Source of the DNA: Botryotinia globosa | Lineage: Eukaryota; Ascomycota; Leotiomycetes; Helotiales; Sclerotiniaceae | Length of the DNA: 64,000 nt | Reading direction: 5' to 3' | Assembly (NCBI GenBank): GCA_014898425.1 | Contig: RCSZ01000002.1 | Coordinates: 2,790,001-2,854,000, forward strand | Part shown: positions 1 through 10,323 of the stretch, piece after piece | Position numbering within the stretch: position 1 is the first letter of the stretch | Layout: the number at the start of each line of letters is the position of its first letter | Position numbers and translations under genes: made by a program | Notes under the pieces: model-generated | The model's input: the letters and a program-made list of their open reading frames with translations, nothing else | The model's database searches: none | What the model was told of the DNA's origin: nothing

Positions 1-715
1 GCAAATATGATTTGATCAACGCATGCAAGGAAGGAGGAATTGAATTAGCATTACGTTTCAAGCATTACTATTTTCGTTAGGTAATCAATAAATTGTCAGG
101 GAGCTACATACGGTGTTTGCATCTTCCTCGCAATACAATGTCCATTTGTCAATGGCATCAGTAGAGATAGATGAAAGTTTAGCTTACGGAATCTCTTCAT
201 CAATCTTGAATAAACGCAAAGGACTCTTGACTGGTAGGATCCTTTCAAGGTCTTATGTACGTTAATTAAAAACACAATAAAATCAATTGTCAAAACTTCA
301 GCAATGAAAATCTCATACATTATCTTATCTGTGATTGTACCATAAGCTTCCCGTTGTTGAAACATCTTTTGGCCGCCCTTTCGCGACCGCTACTTTGACG
401 GAAAGCTAGGTAACTGGATCGTGGGTGGCCTTTCACTTAAATGAGAGTATGAGTCTCTGCTAGAGTTATAGCTTCTTCTATTATCTGTATAAATTGTTTT
501 CTCTTCACAAACTTTTCTACCCTATTATTAGAATAGAGAATCTCTGTTTATGTACAATTTCACATGACCTCGAGTCTAGACCAGCAATTATATCAAGCCT
601 CGGTTCATGCCCCGCATTACGCTAATTCCCCATAGCCTCCACATGTTTTTGTAATCCGATAAAAACAACTTCCTAGAATACTCAGATCACGCTCTGTTGA
701 AATTGTCCCAAAGAA
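1..715. other. intergenic, no gene recognised
   Basis: AT-rich sequence ahead of the acyl-CoA dehydrogenase gene. A 90-codon frame on the minus strand (96-365) shows no recognisable motif and no splice partners. I see no convincing gene, RNA or repeat here. It probably holds the promoter of the gene starting at 716. Confidence 0.5.
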
Positions 716-2287
716 ATGTCTTCCTCGGTTCCAATTCCCTTCTCTGAGCCTCCTTGGCTCATGGGTTTACCATCTCCTTATTACAATGCTTCACATCGCA
801 AATGGCAAAAAACATGTCAAGCGCTTGTTTCCGAACTACTGGGTGAAGCAGGTGATTGGGAAAAAGAGGGTGATGTACCCGGTACATACTTCTCGTTGAT
901 CTAATATGAAATCACACATTTCAAATATAAACCTTTAATTAAAAGCCAATGCTAACCAACACATCCAGTCAATCTCTACAAAAAGTTCGCCAGCGCCAAC
1001 TTCCTCATCCCCAATCTTCCTTCTCCTCTTCCAGTAGAATGGCTCAAGAAAATCGGTATCACGCATCTCCCCGGTGATCTCCCCGTCGAAGAATTCGACT
1101 ACATGCACACCCTAATCTTCACGGATGAAATGCATCGTTCTGGGTCTCTGGGGCCCTCCGGCGCCATAACCACCGGATTCGCCTTCGGGGTTCCCCCTAT
1201 CTTAAAATTCGGCTCTCAAGCCCTGCAAGCCCGTTTCCTCCCCGATCTGCTCAGCGGGAAAAAAAGAATTTGTATCGCCATCACCGAGCCCGGTGCCGGA
1301 AGCGACGTCAGCGCTATTGAAACCACTGCGCGCAAAAGTGATGATGGGACGGAATGGATCGTTGACGGGACCAAAAAATGGATCACCAATGGTCTCTGGT
1401 CTGATTACGCTACCATGGCTGTGAGGACGGGTGGGCCGGGCCCAGGAGGTCTCTCGCTTCTCGTTGTACCTCTGCTCCAGCATCCGGGGGTGACGATGCG
1501 CAGGATCAAAGTGGGCGGACAGACGGCCGCAGGGACGACTTTTATCGAGCTGGATAACGTGCGGGTGCCACGGGAGAATCTGATTGGAAGCGAAGGAGCG
1601 GGCATGAAATACATCATGCAGAATTTCAACCACGAGCGGCTGAGCATCTCGATTTCGGTGAATCGGATTGCGCGCACGGCGCTGAGTCACGCGTTTGCAT
1701 ACGTGATGAAGCGGCACGCGTTTGGGAAACCGCTGATGGAGCAACCGGTGGTGCGCAATCGCTTGGCGCGATGCGGTGCAGAGCTTGAGAGTCATTGGGC
1801 GTGGATCGAAGGGTTTACGTGGATGATGACGCAGCTGGGAGAGGCGGATGCGAATCGCGAGTTGGGCGGCTTGACGGCGTTGGCGAAGGCAAAGGCGGGG
1901 ATGGTGTTGGAAAGTTGTGCGTCGACGGCGGTGTTGCTTTTCGGGGGGAATGGGTATACGAAGAGTGGGATGGGGGAGGTGGTGGAACGTTTGTTATTCC
2001 TTTTCATTGTTTTTGTCTTTGCCTTCCCTTTTCTTTTCCCGTAACCCTAATCCCAATTCTAATCCCCCCTCCTCTAACCTAAAACTTCCCCATATTCCCC
2101 CAAAACTAACACACCCCCCTCCCCAGGAATCTTCCGCGAAATCCCCGCCGCCCGCATCCCCGGCGGCAGCGAAGATGTCATGCTCGATCTGTCCATCCGA
2201 CAACTGGTCAAGAATTACCAATTGAAGATGAAGAATGAAGCTGAGAAAGCGGGCTTGGAGAGACCGAGGGGGAACTCGAAATTGTGA
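716..2287 (+). CDS. acyl-CoA dehydrogenase with C-terminal peroxisomal signal
   Basis: Three exons, 716-881, 969-1988 and 2127-2287, give 448 residues. Both introns are GT-AG (87 and 138 bp) and the frame is kept through both. The protein is a FAD-dependent acyl-CoA dehydrogenase, which would oxidise an acyl-CoA thioester to the trans-2-enoyl-CoA. Visible family marks are TEPGAGSD in the middle domain, the segment WIVDGTKKWITNG, and GGNGYTKSGMGEVVER near the C-terminus. The position that holds the catalytic Glu in medium-chain enzymes is occupied by Gly (IPGGSED). A Glu sits instead in NFNHERL, near residue 278, where long-chain and isovaleryl-CoA dehydrogenases carry theirs. The last three residues are SKL, a canonical PTS1, so a peroxisomal location is likely. 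No mitochondrial presequence is apparent. The family call is firm; the substrate is unknown. Confidence 0.92.
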
Positions 2288-3235
2288 GGTGGGGGTTATG
2301 GAGGAGGAAGGGGGTGGGCTTGATTTGAGGAATGGGGAATAGATGGCTATGAATAATATAAATGGATGAATGAAATGATTCACACTGTACTTTTGATAGG
2401 TATATTGAAGAGCTTTTATATATACGGATTTGAATGCTGTATCATTTCATTAATTGTGAGTGAGATATGATATAATACACACATACACATTCATATCCGC
2501 ACACCAAAGCTTCATAAACTAAGAAGATATCTAGATAATCAATCCATATAGTATCCTCGCTTTCTCTCCCCTCGTACCAGAAAATCAATTCACCCAGATC
2601 AGATCAGATCAGATCAGAGCGAGTCAGACACATGGATTCACCAACTCATCGCTCATCGCTCATTTCAAAATCATCATCATTATTATATTAGCAAGTCCAA
2701 TTCCAACCTCCAGCTCAACTCAACTCAAGCCAACTATCTATCATCTATCTCATTGACAAAACCCACCTCACTCACACTCACACTCAAATACCATTATCAA
2801 TGCCCATCGCATCACTCGTATTCGTGGGTATATAATGATTCAATCATTCAACAAATAAACAATCAATCGTACACGTACTTCTTCTCCATTCGTATGAAAT
2901 ATACCATACTCATCACTCTCTCATCATCATTATCATACATAAGATACGTGCGCAGAATCTTTGTAGTAGCTTAATCAAACAAAGCTAAATGCGGTTCTTT
3001 TTCCTCCTGATTATATTTTTGTGTTTTGTGTTTGTGTTTCTGTCTCTTTTGATTGGTTTGGTTTGGTGCGGTTTGATTTGGGTGTTTGTTTCGTTTTCGA
3101 ATTTGCGGGAGTTGGATATCGGATCTGGTTTATTTCGAATCGGGGGTGGGTATCATTCATGAATCTTTGCGTGGTGAGCGGAGAAGTAAAATCTCGGACG
3201 GTGACAGTGCAGTCTCGTCATCGGTCCCAAATATC
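2288..3235. other. intergenic between convergent genes
   Basis: This stretch holds the 3' flanks of two convergent genes. It contains a short AGATC repeat near 2598 and several low-complexity CA- and AT-rich patches. No gene is recognised. Confidence 0.6.
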
Positions 3236-4210
3236 TCAGATCGGGTTGTGCATCGGCGGTAGTGTATCGCCATGTAATCTCGGTGTTCTCTCCAATTCCC
3301 CCCCTCTTCCCCTCACAGTACCCTCATCACTTCCACTGGCCCCCGCTGTACTAGTTCCCGCGCTCGTGCCTGTGCTCAAACCCCTCTTCATCATCTTCCC
3401 CAGAATACTCACCAATTCTGCCGCGTCTTCAAACATATCGTCGTCCATTCCCTCATCCGCATTATAGACTTCGTTAATCGTCTTCCGGGCCAACTCTCTC
3501 GACCGATTCGCTTCATCCAGACAATCATATATAAATGCTGTATACTCGACTTTTACAGATAGGCGCAGAGGGTGAGAACCCCATAGTTGGCGATCAGCAA
3601 GGATGGATGCGTCTTCGAAACATTGCGCTGCGAAGGGACGGTAATCGAGAGCGGGGATGAGGAAACTTCCTGTGATATCTGGAGGTGGAAGAGAGAGACC
3701 GGGCGGTCCGCCGACGGGTCCGCCTTCGAGAGCGTGGGTAAGTTGGATGCTGGATGGACGATGTGGGTCTGGCGGTGGAGCATTGTCGATCCCTTTGCCT
3801 TTTTCTTTATAGCGTGGAGATGTCAAACCAGGTGGAGTAGAGATCTTGGGAGTTCTGAGAGTGATCGCAGGAGTATTGTGGAAGAGAACATAGAGATGAT
3901 AATAACTCGCCCTCAGTTTGTAAACGAGGACTTTTAACTCTCCGAAACCTGCCACTAGAGGTAGAACGTATTGCTCTAGAATTTTCAAACCTTCTTTCGC
4001 GTACCAAATAATTCGAGTGTATAGTTCGACGGATTTCGTATCACGGGTTGTGTCGAGTCGTCTGAGTTTTCGCGCTTTCACAACCATTTTTGAGAGCATG
4101 GTGAGATTTCCCAAAATCTGAAATAGATTTTGAGCCAGCAGTGGGTGGTCCAATTGAATATTTTTGGCAAATTGGCCAAGGAACTTTGTGTCGACCTCTG
4201 AGGATGCCAT
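3236..4210 (-). CDS. divergent 14-3-3-like protein
   Basis: A single exon of 324 residues. I start it at the ATG at 4208-4210 (MASSEVDTKF); the frame is open upstream, but that extension looks like untranslated sequence. Two stretches align by eye with 14-3-3 proteins. Residues 38-50, with KMVVKARK, match helix C (KNVVGARR in animal zeta). Residues 212-275 (HPLRLSVKVEYTAFIYDC and what follows) match HPIRLGLALNFSVFYYEI and the next two helices. A Pro-rich linker (about 112-185) interrupts the fold, and the C-terminal tail is Ser/Thr/Gly-rich. Phosphopeptide-contacting positions differ from canonical 14-3-3: YYRY reads YYHL (103-106), and the conserved Asn of the LNF motif reads Glu (222). The fold assignment is an inference from pattern. 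Loss of classical phosphoserine binding is a further inference. Confidence 0.7.
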   Translation of the reverse strand: MASSEVDTKFLGQFAKNIQLDHPLLAQNLFQILGNLTMLSKMVVKARKLRRLDTTRDTKSVELYTRIIWYAKEGLKILEQYVLPLVAGFGELKVLVYKLRASYYHLYVLFHNTPAITLRTPKISTPPGLTSPRYKEKGKGIDNAPPPDPHRPSSIQLTHALEGGPVGGPPGLSLPPPDITGSFLIPALDYRPFAAQCFEDASILADRQLWGSHPLRLSVKVEYTAFIYDCLDEANRSRELARKTINEVYNADEGMDDDMFEDAAELVSILGKMMKRGLSTGTSAGTSTAGASGSDEGTVRGRGGELERTPRLHGDTLPPMHNPI

Positions 4211-6740
4211 TGTGGTGATTGGTGAATATAGAATTGCGTGGAAGTGGACCTGAAAATTTGTCCAAAAGATCAAGAGGCAAAAACAGAGTCTCCTGTTGAA
4301 GAAGGCAGACGATAGAGTCAATTGCTGACTTATGAATCGGCTCGATATAGTATTGGTTGCGTGATGAGAGAGAGCGCGTCGCCGCGAAGAATTAAGAGCA
4401 GTATAAAGTACCAATTAAACAGGACCAGTGATAGGATATTCTGGTAGACTCGTATATAGATATAGAGAGGATGAATCCAGCAAAGATTTCGACGACACGA
4501 TCCTGTGATGTATCCAACAACCTTGGAAGGTCTTGCAAAATTCGACAGCAGCGAGCGTGATTCAAATGAGCCCTGGAGTCCAAATAATTCGAATTCACTT
4601 CAGCAACCCCAAATAAACAAAACTCCTTCAGACCACCACCTCCTTTCAATAAACGTCCTCCCAGTCCTATCTTCACAGTGTTGTAGTCGCTCCTATGGAT
4701 ATTCGAGTGCGTCCAAATGCGTTGATTGTGTGTGGACAAGGCGCAAGATAAAAATCGAATATCGTGGAGAATTGAAGAGTGTGAAGAAGATGGATTCGCC
4801 CAGCCGAGTGAATCAATCACAGACAGAGGATCGAAAGGACCGAATAACCTGATTGAATTATTTCTCTCGTCTTTACTTCTTGAGAGGACAATTTTAATTT
4901 TAATTAGTATATTTCCTTCCCAACGTCGAATGAATCAATCAACGACGATATCCACATTACACACAAAAAGTATACTAACAACTCGTCAGAACAAAACATT
5001 CTCAACCAAACAAAATATGCCCAAATCTACCGGAGTAGTAGGTACATCAATTCAAACAATTGACCCATTCACTGACCAGATATAATACAATTAAGTTCTC
5101 ACTGATGTGAAGCAATAACGACCTGGTAGCCAATTGCAAGTGTACTTGGCCTTCCTAGTAGTAAGGTAGGCTCAACACACGAAAAAATCACCGAGAACCC
5201 TTTAATCCTTCAAGAGAGAGATTTGAATGAGTACAAAACATTTCGACTCCCTTTTCAATGGGCGCAATTGCACCTGAAACAAAATGTCTTTGTACACGAG
5301 AGGCGGTGACCGATGGACGTCTCTCAGATGTGTTTTGTACAGATGATATCTTGGAGAGGGGAGGGAGGGGGTTGAGAAGAAATGTTGCGAGGAAGCTTTC
5401 GTATGTTGATGTGGGAGAACAACGGCAAAAAGGAAAACCAGAGAGGACTCGAATTGAATCGATTGAAAAGAGAGGGAATTGCTGTTCCCAATTGAAAATG
5501 AGCGTATACAAGAAAGAATATCCAAAAGAATCCTGTGTTTTTAGGTACCAAACAACATTCTAGGAAATCGGAATTCTTGAAAGATCTCGAAAGTTGGAAG
5601 AGATGCAATGCAGAAAAGGCGAGGGGGGGAGAGGTCAAGGAAGAAGTTTTGACGATGAAAGCTACCTCTTCTTCTCTTTTAGAATGGAAATGAACGAAGT
5701 AAGTAATATGCAATACCCCGACACACCTAAACACTTGGAATTATCGCTCCCCGTCGTGCAGCAATGTAGTTGGAGGGTTTCATGCACAAGCTACGATCTT
5801 TTAGATGCGGAACGCCTGTACTTGCATATTTTGGCGTTGGATGGAGCGACCTGCAAAGATACGTGGCAGCACAGATAGAGTGGGAAGTGAGAGGGAAATG
5901 GGAAATGGGAAATGCGAAATGGGAAATGGGACGGAGAAAGGCTGATGATATCTTGGTAAGAAGCTAGAGAGTTCCCGTTTGATACGATGTACACGGTAGA
6001 ATAAGTAGTTCTACTATGTAACATTCTTCTTCTTGTTATGTATGTATGTAGTGGGGTAACCTCGGTTATAAAGGGTTGATGCGATGATGACAATTCAACA
6101 AAAGAAGCTATCAAGATGCTAGATACATAGCTACATTGAAGAGGAATGACTAGTACTGTATATCCTCACATTTATTGATACGATTCCGAGAAAGCATCTA
6201 CAGCAAATAATGAAACTTGATATCAGTCTCTTCTGCGAGCCCTCTACCTTGTATATCATCTATCACAAATTTCTATGAATACTTGTAGCCAACTCGCCAT
6301 CTAGCTTCCAATACAGCAAAAGAACAGAACCTAGATACTGCACTCATCTACCTTCATGGGTTCACCTGCAAGGAACTGAATCTCCAAAAAAAGAACCTTC
6401 TACAAGATGACAAGCAACAAGCTACAAGCTATCCTGTACATGAACAAATCGCCATCCAAATTCCAGACCAATAACAACCAACAGATCTAGGAGCGTCAAG
6501 GTACCAGGTAGCCATAAATAGTACAGATGAAGCTTGCTCTTTCACCATTTGGATATTAATCGTTGGGATGGAAATTCTCCGACTGGCTTCATCACTTTGT
6601 GCATATGCAAGTTAGAGATATGAGTTTAGCTAAATAGAAGATGAGGCTAAAGTCCCCCCTTCACCGCTCTTACTGGATAGCATTACGCATTACGCATTAC
6701 GCATTTACATTTATTATCACAATGTACGATGTACCTAGGT
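4211..6740. other. gene-poor intergenic region
   Basis: The region upstream of the 14-3-3-like gene, followed by a stretch with no supported gene. Several open frames exist on both strands (for example 4508-4852 + and 5324-5734 -), but they overlap one another and lack motifs. Short repeats occur near 5889 (GGGAAAT units) and 6676 (ATTACGC units). Confidence 0.5.
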
Positions 6741-6745
6741 ACCTA

Positions 6746-7148
6746 TAGCAAAACCTCTCTATAAGGATCCCCTTTATAAGAATAACCTCTATTATCCTTA
6801 TTTCTTTTTGATTCCAAAAATCTTTAGAACTAAAAAAAGCCTATATCCTTAAAACCCTTTTAATAAAGATATCCTTATATTTTTCAATTCCAAAATCATA
6901 TATATTCTTATTGAATCAATAAAATCATTAGGATTTGAGCTATAATATAATATTATATAAAGAATTTAATTATATATTATAAAAATAAAAAAATTTCCAA
7001 AATTGTTATAGAATATAATTCAATTGAAACTAAACGGAAATTAATTACTATTAAATCGAGATTAATTGGATACCTTTATGTAAGGATAACTCTATATATT
7101 CTTAAAAATGACTACAAAAACCGGTATCCTTATAGAGAGGTTTTGCTA
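6746..7148. mobile_element. MITE-like element with 23-bp perfect terminal inverted repeats and TA flanks
   Basis: The left end at 6746-6768 begins TAGCAAAACCTCTC. The right end at 7126-7148 is its exact reverse complement. Both ends abut a TA dinucleotide (6744-6745 and 7149-7150), the target duplication made by Tc1/mariner/pogo transposases. The 403-bp interior is very AT-rich and encodes no protein, so the element is non-autonomous. The AT-richness is compatible with repeat-induced point mutation, but with one copy visible this cannot be tested. Confidence 0.85.
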
Positions 7149-8520
7149 TAGTACTCTCTCTAAATCCAGGTACCTCGAAAACAACATCAATTGTCTAATA
7201 AGAAATCATTATAAAATTCACAAATAGTTGTGAATAAATAAGTAGGGATCTGGGTATCTTTCATACGCCAAGTATTCCATCTTTGTACAGCATTCATCAT
7301 TTTATTTTTTTCACTATTCACTCTGTGGTGCCAGCACATTCACTTCCTCAGCACCAACACACAATTCACAATTCCATCCATGAAATATGCAGCCACCCTT
7401 CTCACCAACCAGGAAAATTCTATTCCTCATCGTTCAATCACTCAAAAAGGAAAGAAGCGGTGTAGATCCACTCTTCAGAGAGGAAATTACGCGAGTTTCA
7501 GGTTTGTGCAAGGTTCCGAATGAGGTTCTAGATGATGCTTCCTGCTTTCTTTCAGACTGCTTTTGGTAGATGGGTTTTGGGCTCAAGGAAACTTGCATGA
7601 AATTACTTCGCTACTCCTATTTTTTGGACTCCTTTTTCTTGGGCGAGGAGAAAGCGTCGACTTGCTTATCGTAACTTTTTGATATGTATGCGGAGCTTAT
7701 CTACTTCAACAAGGCTGGGTATTCTCTCCAGTAACGAAAGCTTGTTAGTCCGTTTGCTTTATCTGCTTTCTGCAGCAATCTCCTTCACATCTACCCAAGA
7801 AACCCCAAGCCAAACAAAACATCCAGGCCAAATAATCCAATTGACGTATTCCTTTTCTTCAGCGGCAAGTAGCCGTCCCTTCATCTTCGAATAGCATGCA
7901 CACCAGTGAGCGGCTCAGCAGCCCCCAATCATTCTACGAAAAAAGCCCATTCATCCAATCTTTCTCGTTCCTGTCTTTGAGATACATATGCTTGTGCAAC
8001 CCGCCGATCAATATACTTCCAGCCCAAAACATACTTGCATACATATCTACATATACACATACATAACTGCAAGTAGCAAATTTTTCTTCAAGCAAAAGCT
8101 CGACAAATGAGAGGTCTCGAAACAGCAAGTAAGGTTTTCTCATATGATATGATCTCTCGGTTTTGGATTATATGAAGGAATGCGCTGCATGTGATATGAT
8201 ATGACATGATGGACAAATCTTGGAAGATATCAAGTAACCTTGGAATCATATTTAATCACGAGGGTATGCTTCAATAGAAAGTTGTATGGAAGCGCAAGCT
8301 GGCTTGTATACAATTAGATGAGCATACCGGAAGTTCTGGACTACTACTACTGCTGCTGCTACTATACTAGGGAAAATCATCAACCTATAGACACGCATTC
8401 CCTCCCAAATACTCGATATCTCAAAGTCGGGCAAAAGTCGAATTGTAAAAGTAAGATTCCCTACTTCTTCTTACTTTATCAACCTATCCCCCACATCCTC
8501 AAACCATCTCCCAATTAAGA
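7149..8520. other. intergenic, no gene supported
   Basis: Only short open frames are present. A 47-codon frame beginning at 7380 and a 71-codon frame at 7679 have no recognisable features. CTG/CTA repeats occur near 8341. Confidence 0.45.
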
Positions 8521-8781
8521 ATGTGCTACTAGTAAGTCTTTCCCTCCTCTCCTCTCCTCTTCTCTCCCCTTCACTTCACCCCCCCAAACAAACTAACTCC
8601 CCTCCCTCCCCCTAGCTACACATACCAATACACCTGTCCCCACACCCTCCAAGTGCTCGCCAAACTCTGTCCCCTCGCCGTCTACACCCAAACCGCGTGC
8701 GCGGGAATCACTATCTGGCATGTGATATGGGTACGAGGAAATTGTCGGGAGTGTTTTGTAAGGTTTGGTTTGTTGGGGTGA
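8521..8781 (+). CDS. possible small Cys-containing protein (two exons)
   Basis: ATG at 8521, an 11-nt first exon (8521-8531), a GTAAGT intron of 84 bp ending CCCCCTAG (8532-8615) with a CTAAC branch-like site near 8593, and a second exon to the stop at 8779-8781. The predicted product has about 57 residues and begins MCYYTYQYTCPHTLQVL, with further cysteines in the second half (KLCPL, TACAG, GNCRECF). Filamentous fungi have many short uncharacterised proteins that begin with an MC motif followed by an aromatic stretch and Cys/His pairs, which is why I list it. The C-terminal end could be altered by a further intron. Function unknown; the call rests on splice signals and composition only. Confidence 0.35.
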
Positions 8782-9432
8782 GGTGAGGTGAGGTGGAGTG
8801 TGATGGAGAAGTGGGGGAGGAGCGAGTATGAATATGAAAATGAAAATGAAAATGGGGATGAGAGTAGGAGTGGAGGTGAGCAGTGAGAGGTGCGAGATGA
8901 GAGATGAAGTCATTGAGAAGGGAGAGTGTGAATGCGGATTAGGAAAGATGTGGATTACAAAGGAGAAAAGGAGAAAATGTCAAAGTATTTATAATTAAAA
9001 TTGAGATTGTAGCTAGGACGAACTATACGATTTGCATTTCAATAATCGAATCGAATCGAATCTCCATCCAATGAAATCATTCAATGAAAAGGGTATATCT
9101 CATCCCCTCAACCCCAACCCAAACCCAACATTTCCATCCCATTCCACAATATTAATATCAAAAATAAAATAAAACAATAGACCGAGTAATCAATGAATAC
9201 ATCTTACCCACTCAAATCAAATCATAATGGAAGAATGAAAGCTAACAAATCAATATAAATATAATCAATAAACTCAAAAATTCGCATATATAGATCTTTG
9301 AAGTTTTTTTTTCATCCGATTATTATTTATTTATTTATCTACTTAATATCTTAACCCGCTCACCTACTCATTCTCTTTAGAATTTGTATTCTTAAATCAT
9401 TATAAAAGTATAGCTATTCTATTATTATATAG
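8782..9432. other. intergenic, low complexity
   Basis: GA-rich sequence (8780-8980) followed by AT-rich sequence leading into the pentanucleotide array. No gene seen. Confidence 0.5.
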
Positions 9433-9433
9433 G

Positions 9434-9614
9434 ATTAAAATAAAATAAAATAAAATAAAATAAAATAAAATAAAATAAAATAAAATAAAATAAAATAAAA
9501 TAAAATAAAATAAAATAAAATAAAATAAAATAAAATAAAATAAAATAAAATAAAATAAAATAAAATAAAATAAAATAAAATAAAATAAAATAAAATAAAA
9601 TAAAATAAAATAGA
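9434..9614. repeat. AAAAT pentanucleotide microsatellite, about 36 copies
   Basis: An almost uninterrupted run of a 5-bp unit over about 180 bp, with slight degeneration (TAGAATAGAATATAAT) at the right edge. Open frames through it are artefacts of the repeat. Confidence 0.98.
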
Positions 9615-9883
9615 ATAGAATATAATAAAATATCACAATAAACCTTTTTACAACTACAAAACGAATAATTCATTATATAATTTCTTCTCATATACCAAGT
9701 AATATATAAGTAAGTAATATATAAAGAAAAATTAAGAAACAATATTACTAATAATATCTAAGTATTAATACCTATCTATCATTCTTTGATTCTTAATATA
9801 TAACGTCAGATAGTAAGTAGATACTAATACTAATTCTTCAATATTGTAAAACACATCCAGTCTAATATACATGGGCATATATA

Positions 9884-10104
9884 CATATAAATATACATAT
9901 AAATATACATATAAATATACATATAAATATACATATAAATATACATATAAATATACATATAAATATACATATAAATATACATATAAATATACATATAAAT
10001 ATACATATAAATATACATATAAATATACATATAAATATACATATAAATATACATATAAATATACATATAAATATACATATAAATATACATATAAATATAC
10101 ATAT
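9884..10104. repeat. 12-bp tandem array (ATACATATAAAT), about 18 copies
   Basis: A 12-bp unit repeated head to tail with nearly perfect identity. Because the unit is a multiple of three, all frames that lack a stop remain open, which gives spurious repetitive open frames on both strands. Confidence 0.97.
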
Positions 10105-10323
10105 ACATGCCATAATCTATAGTATGCAAACGCCATTACGCAAACGCCATGATGCCGACGCCATGACATAAAACAAGCCTGAGAGATTGTTTGTGTGTCG
10201 ATAATTCAAAAGAGCAAGCATGCTGTTCCTTTCCTCCTGACAAAACCCCCAAATAATCTCCCTGCATCAACATAGCAGTGAAATTCCATATCCTCATTCT
10301 ATTTCTGCGACAAATTTACCACA

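Noticed and set aside
4508..4852. 115-codon ATG frame on the plus strand upstream of the 14-3-3-like gene
   Set aside because: Composition is coding-like, but there are no domain, splice or neighbour clues, and an equally long frame runs on the opposite strand.
9400..10169. Repetitive open frames across two microsatellites
   Set aside because: They arise from repeat units without stops, not from coding selection.
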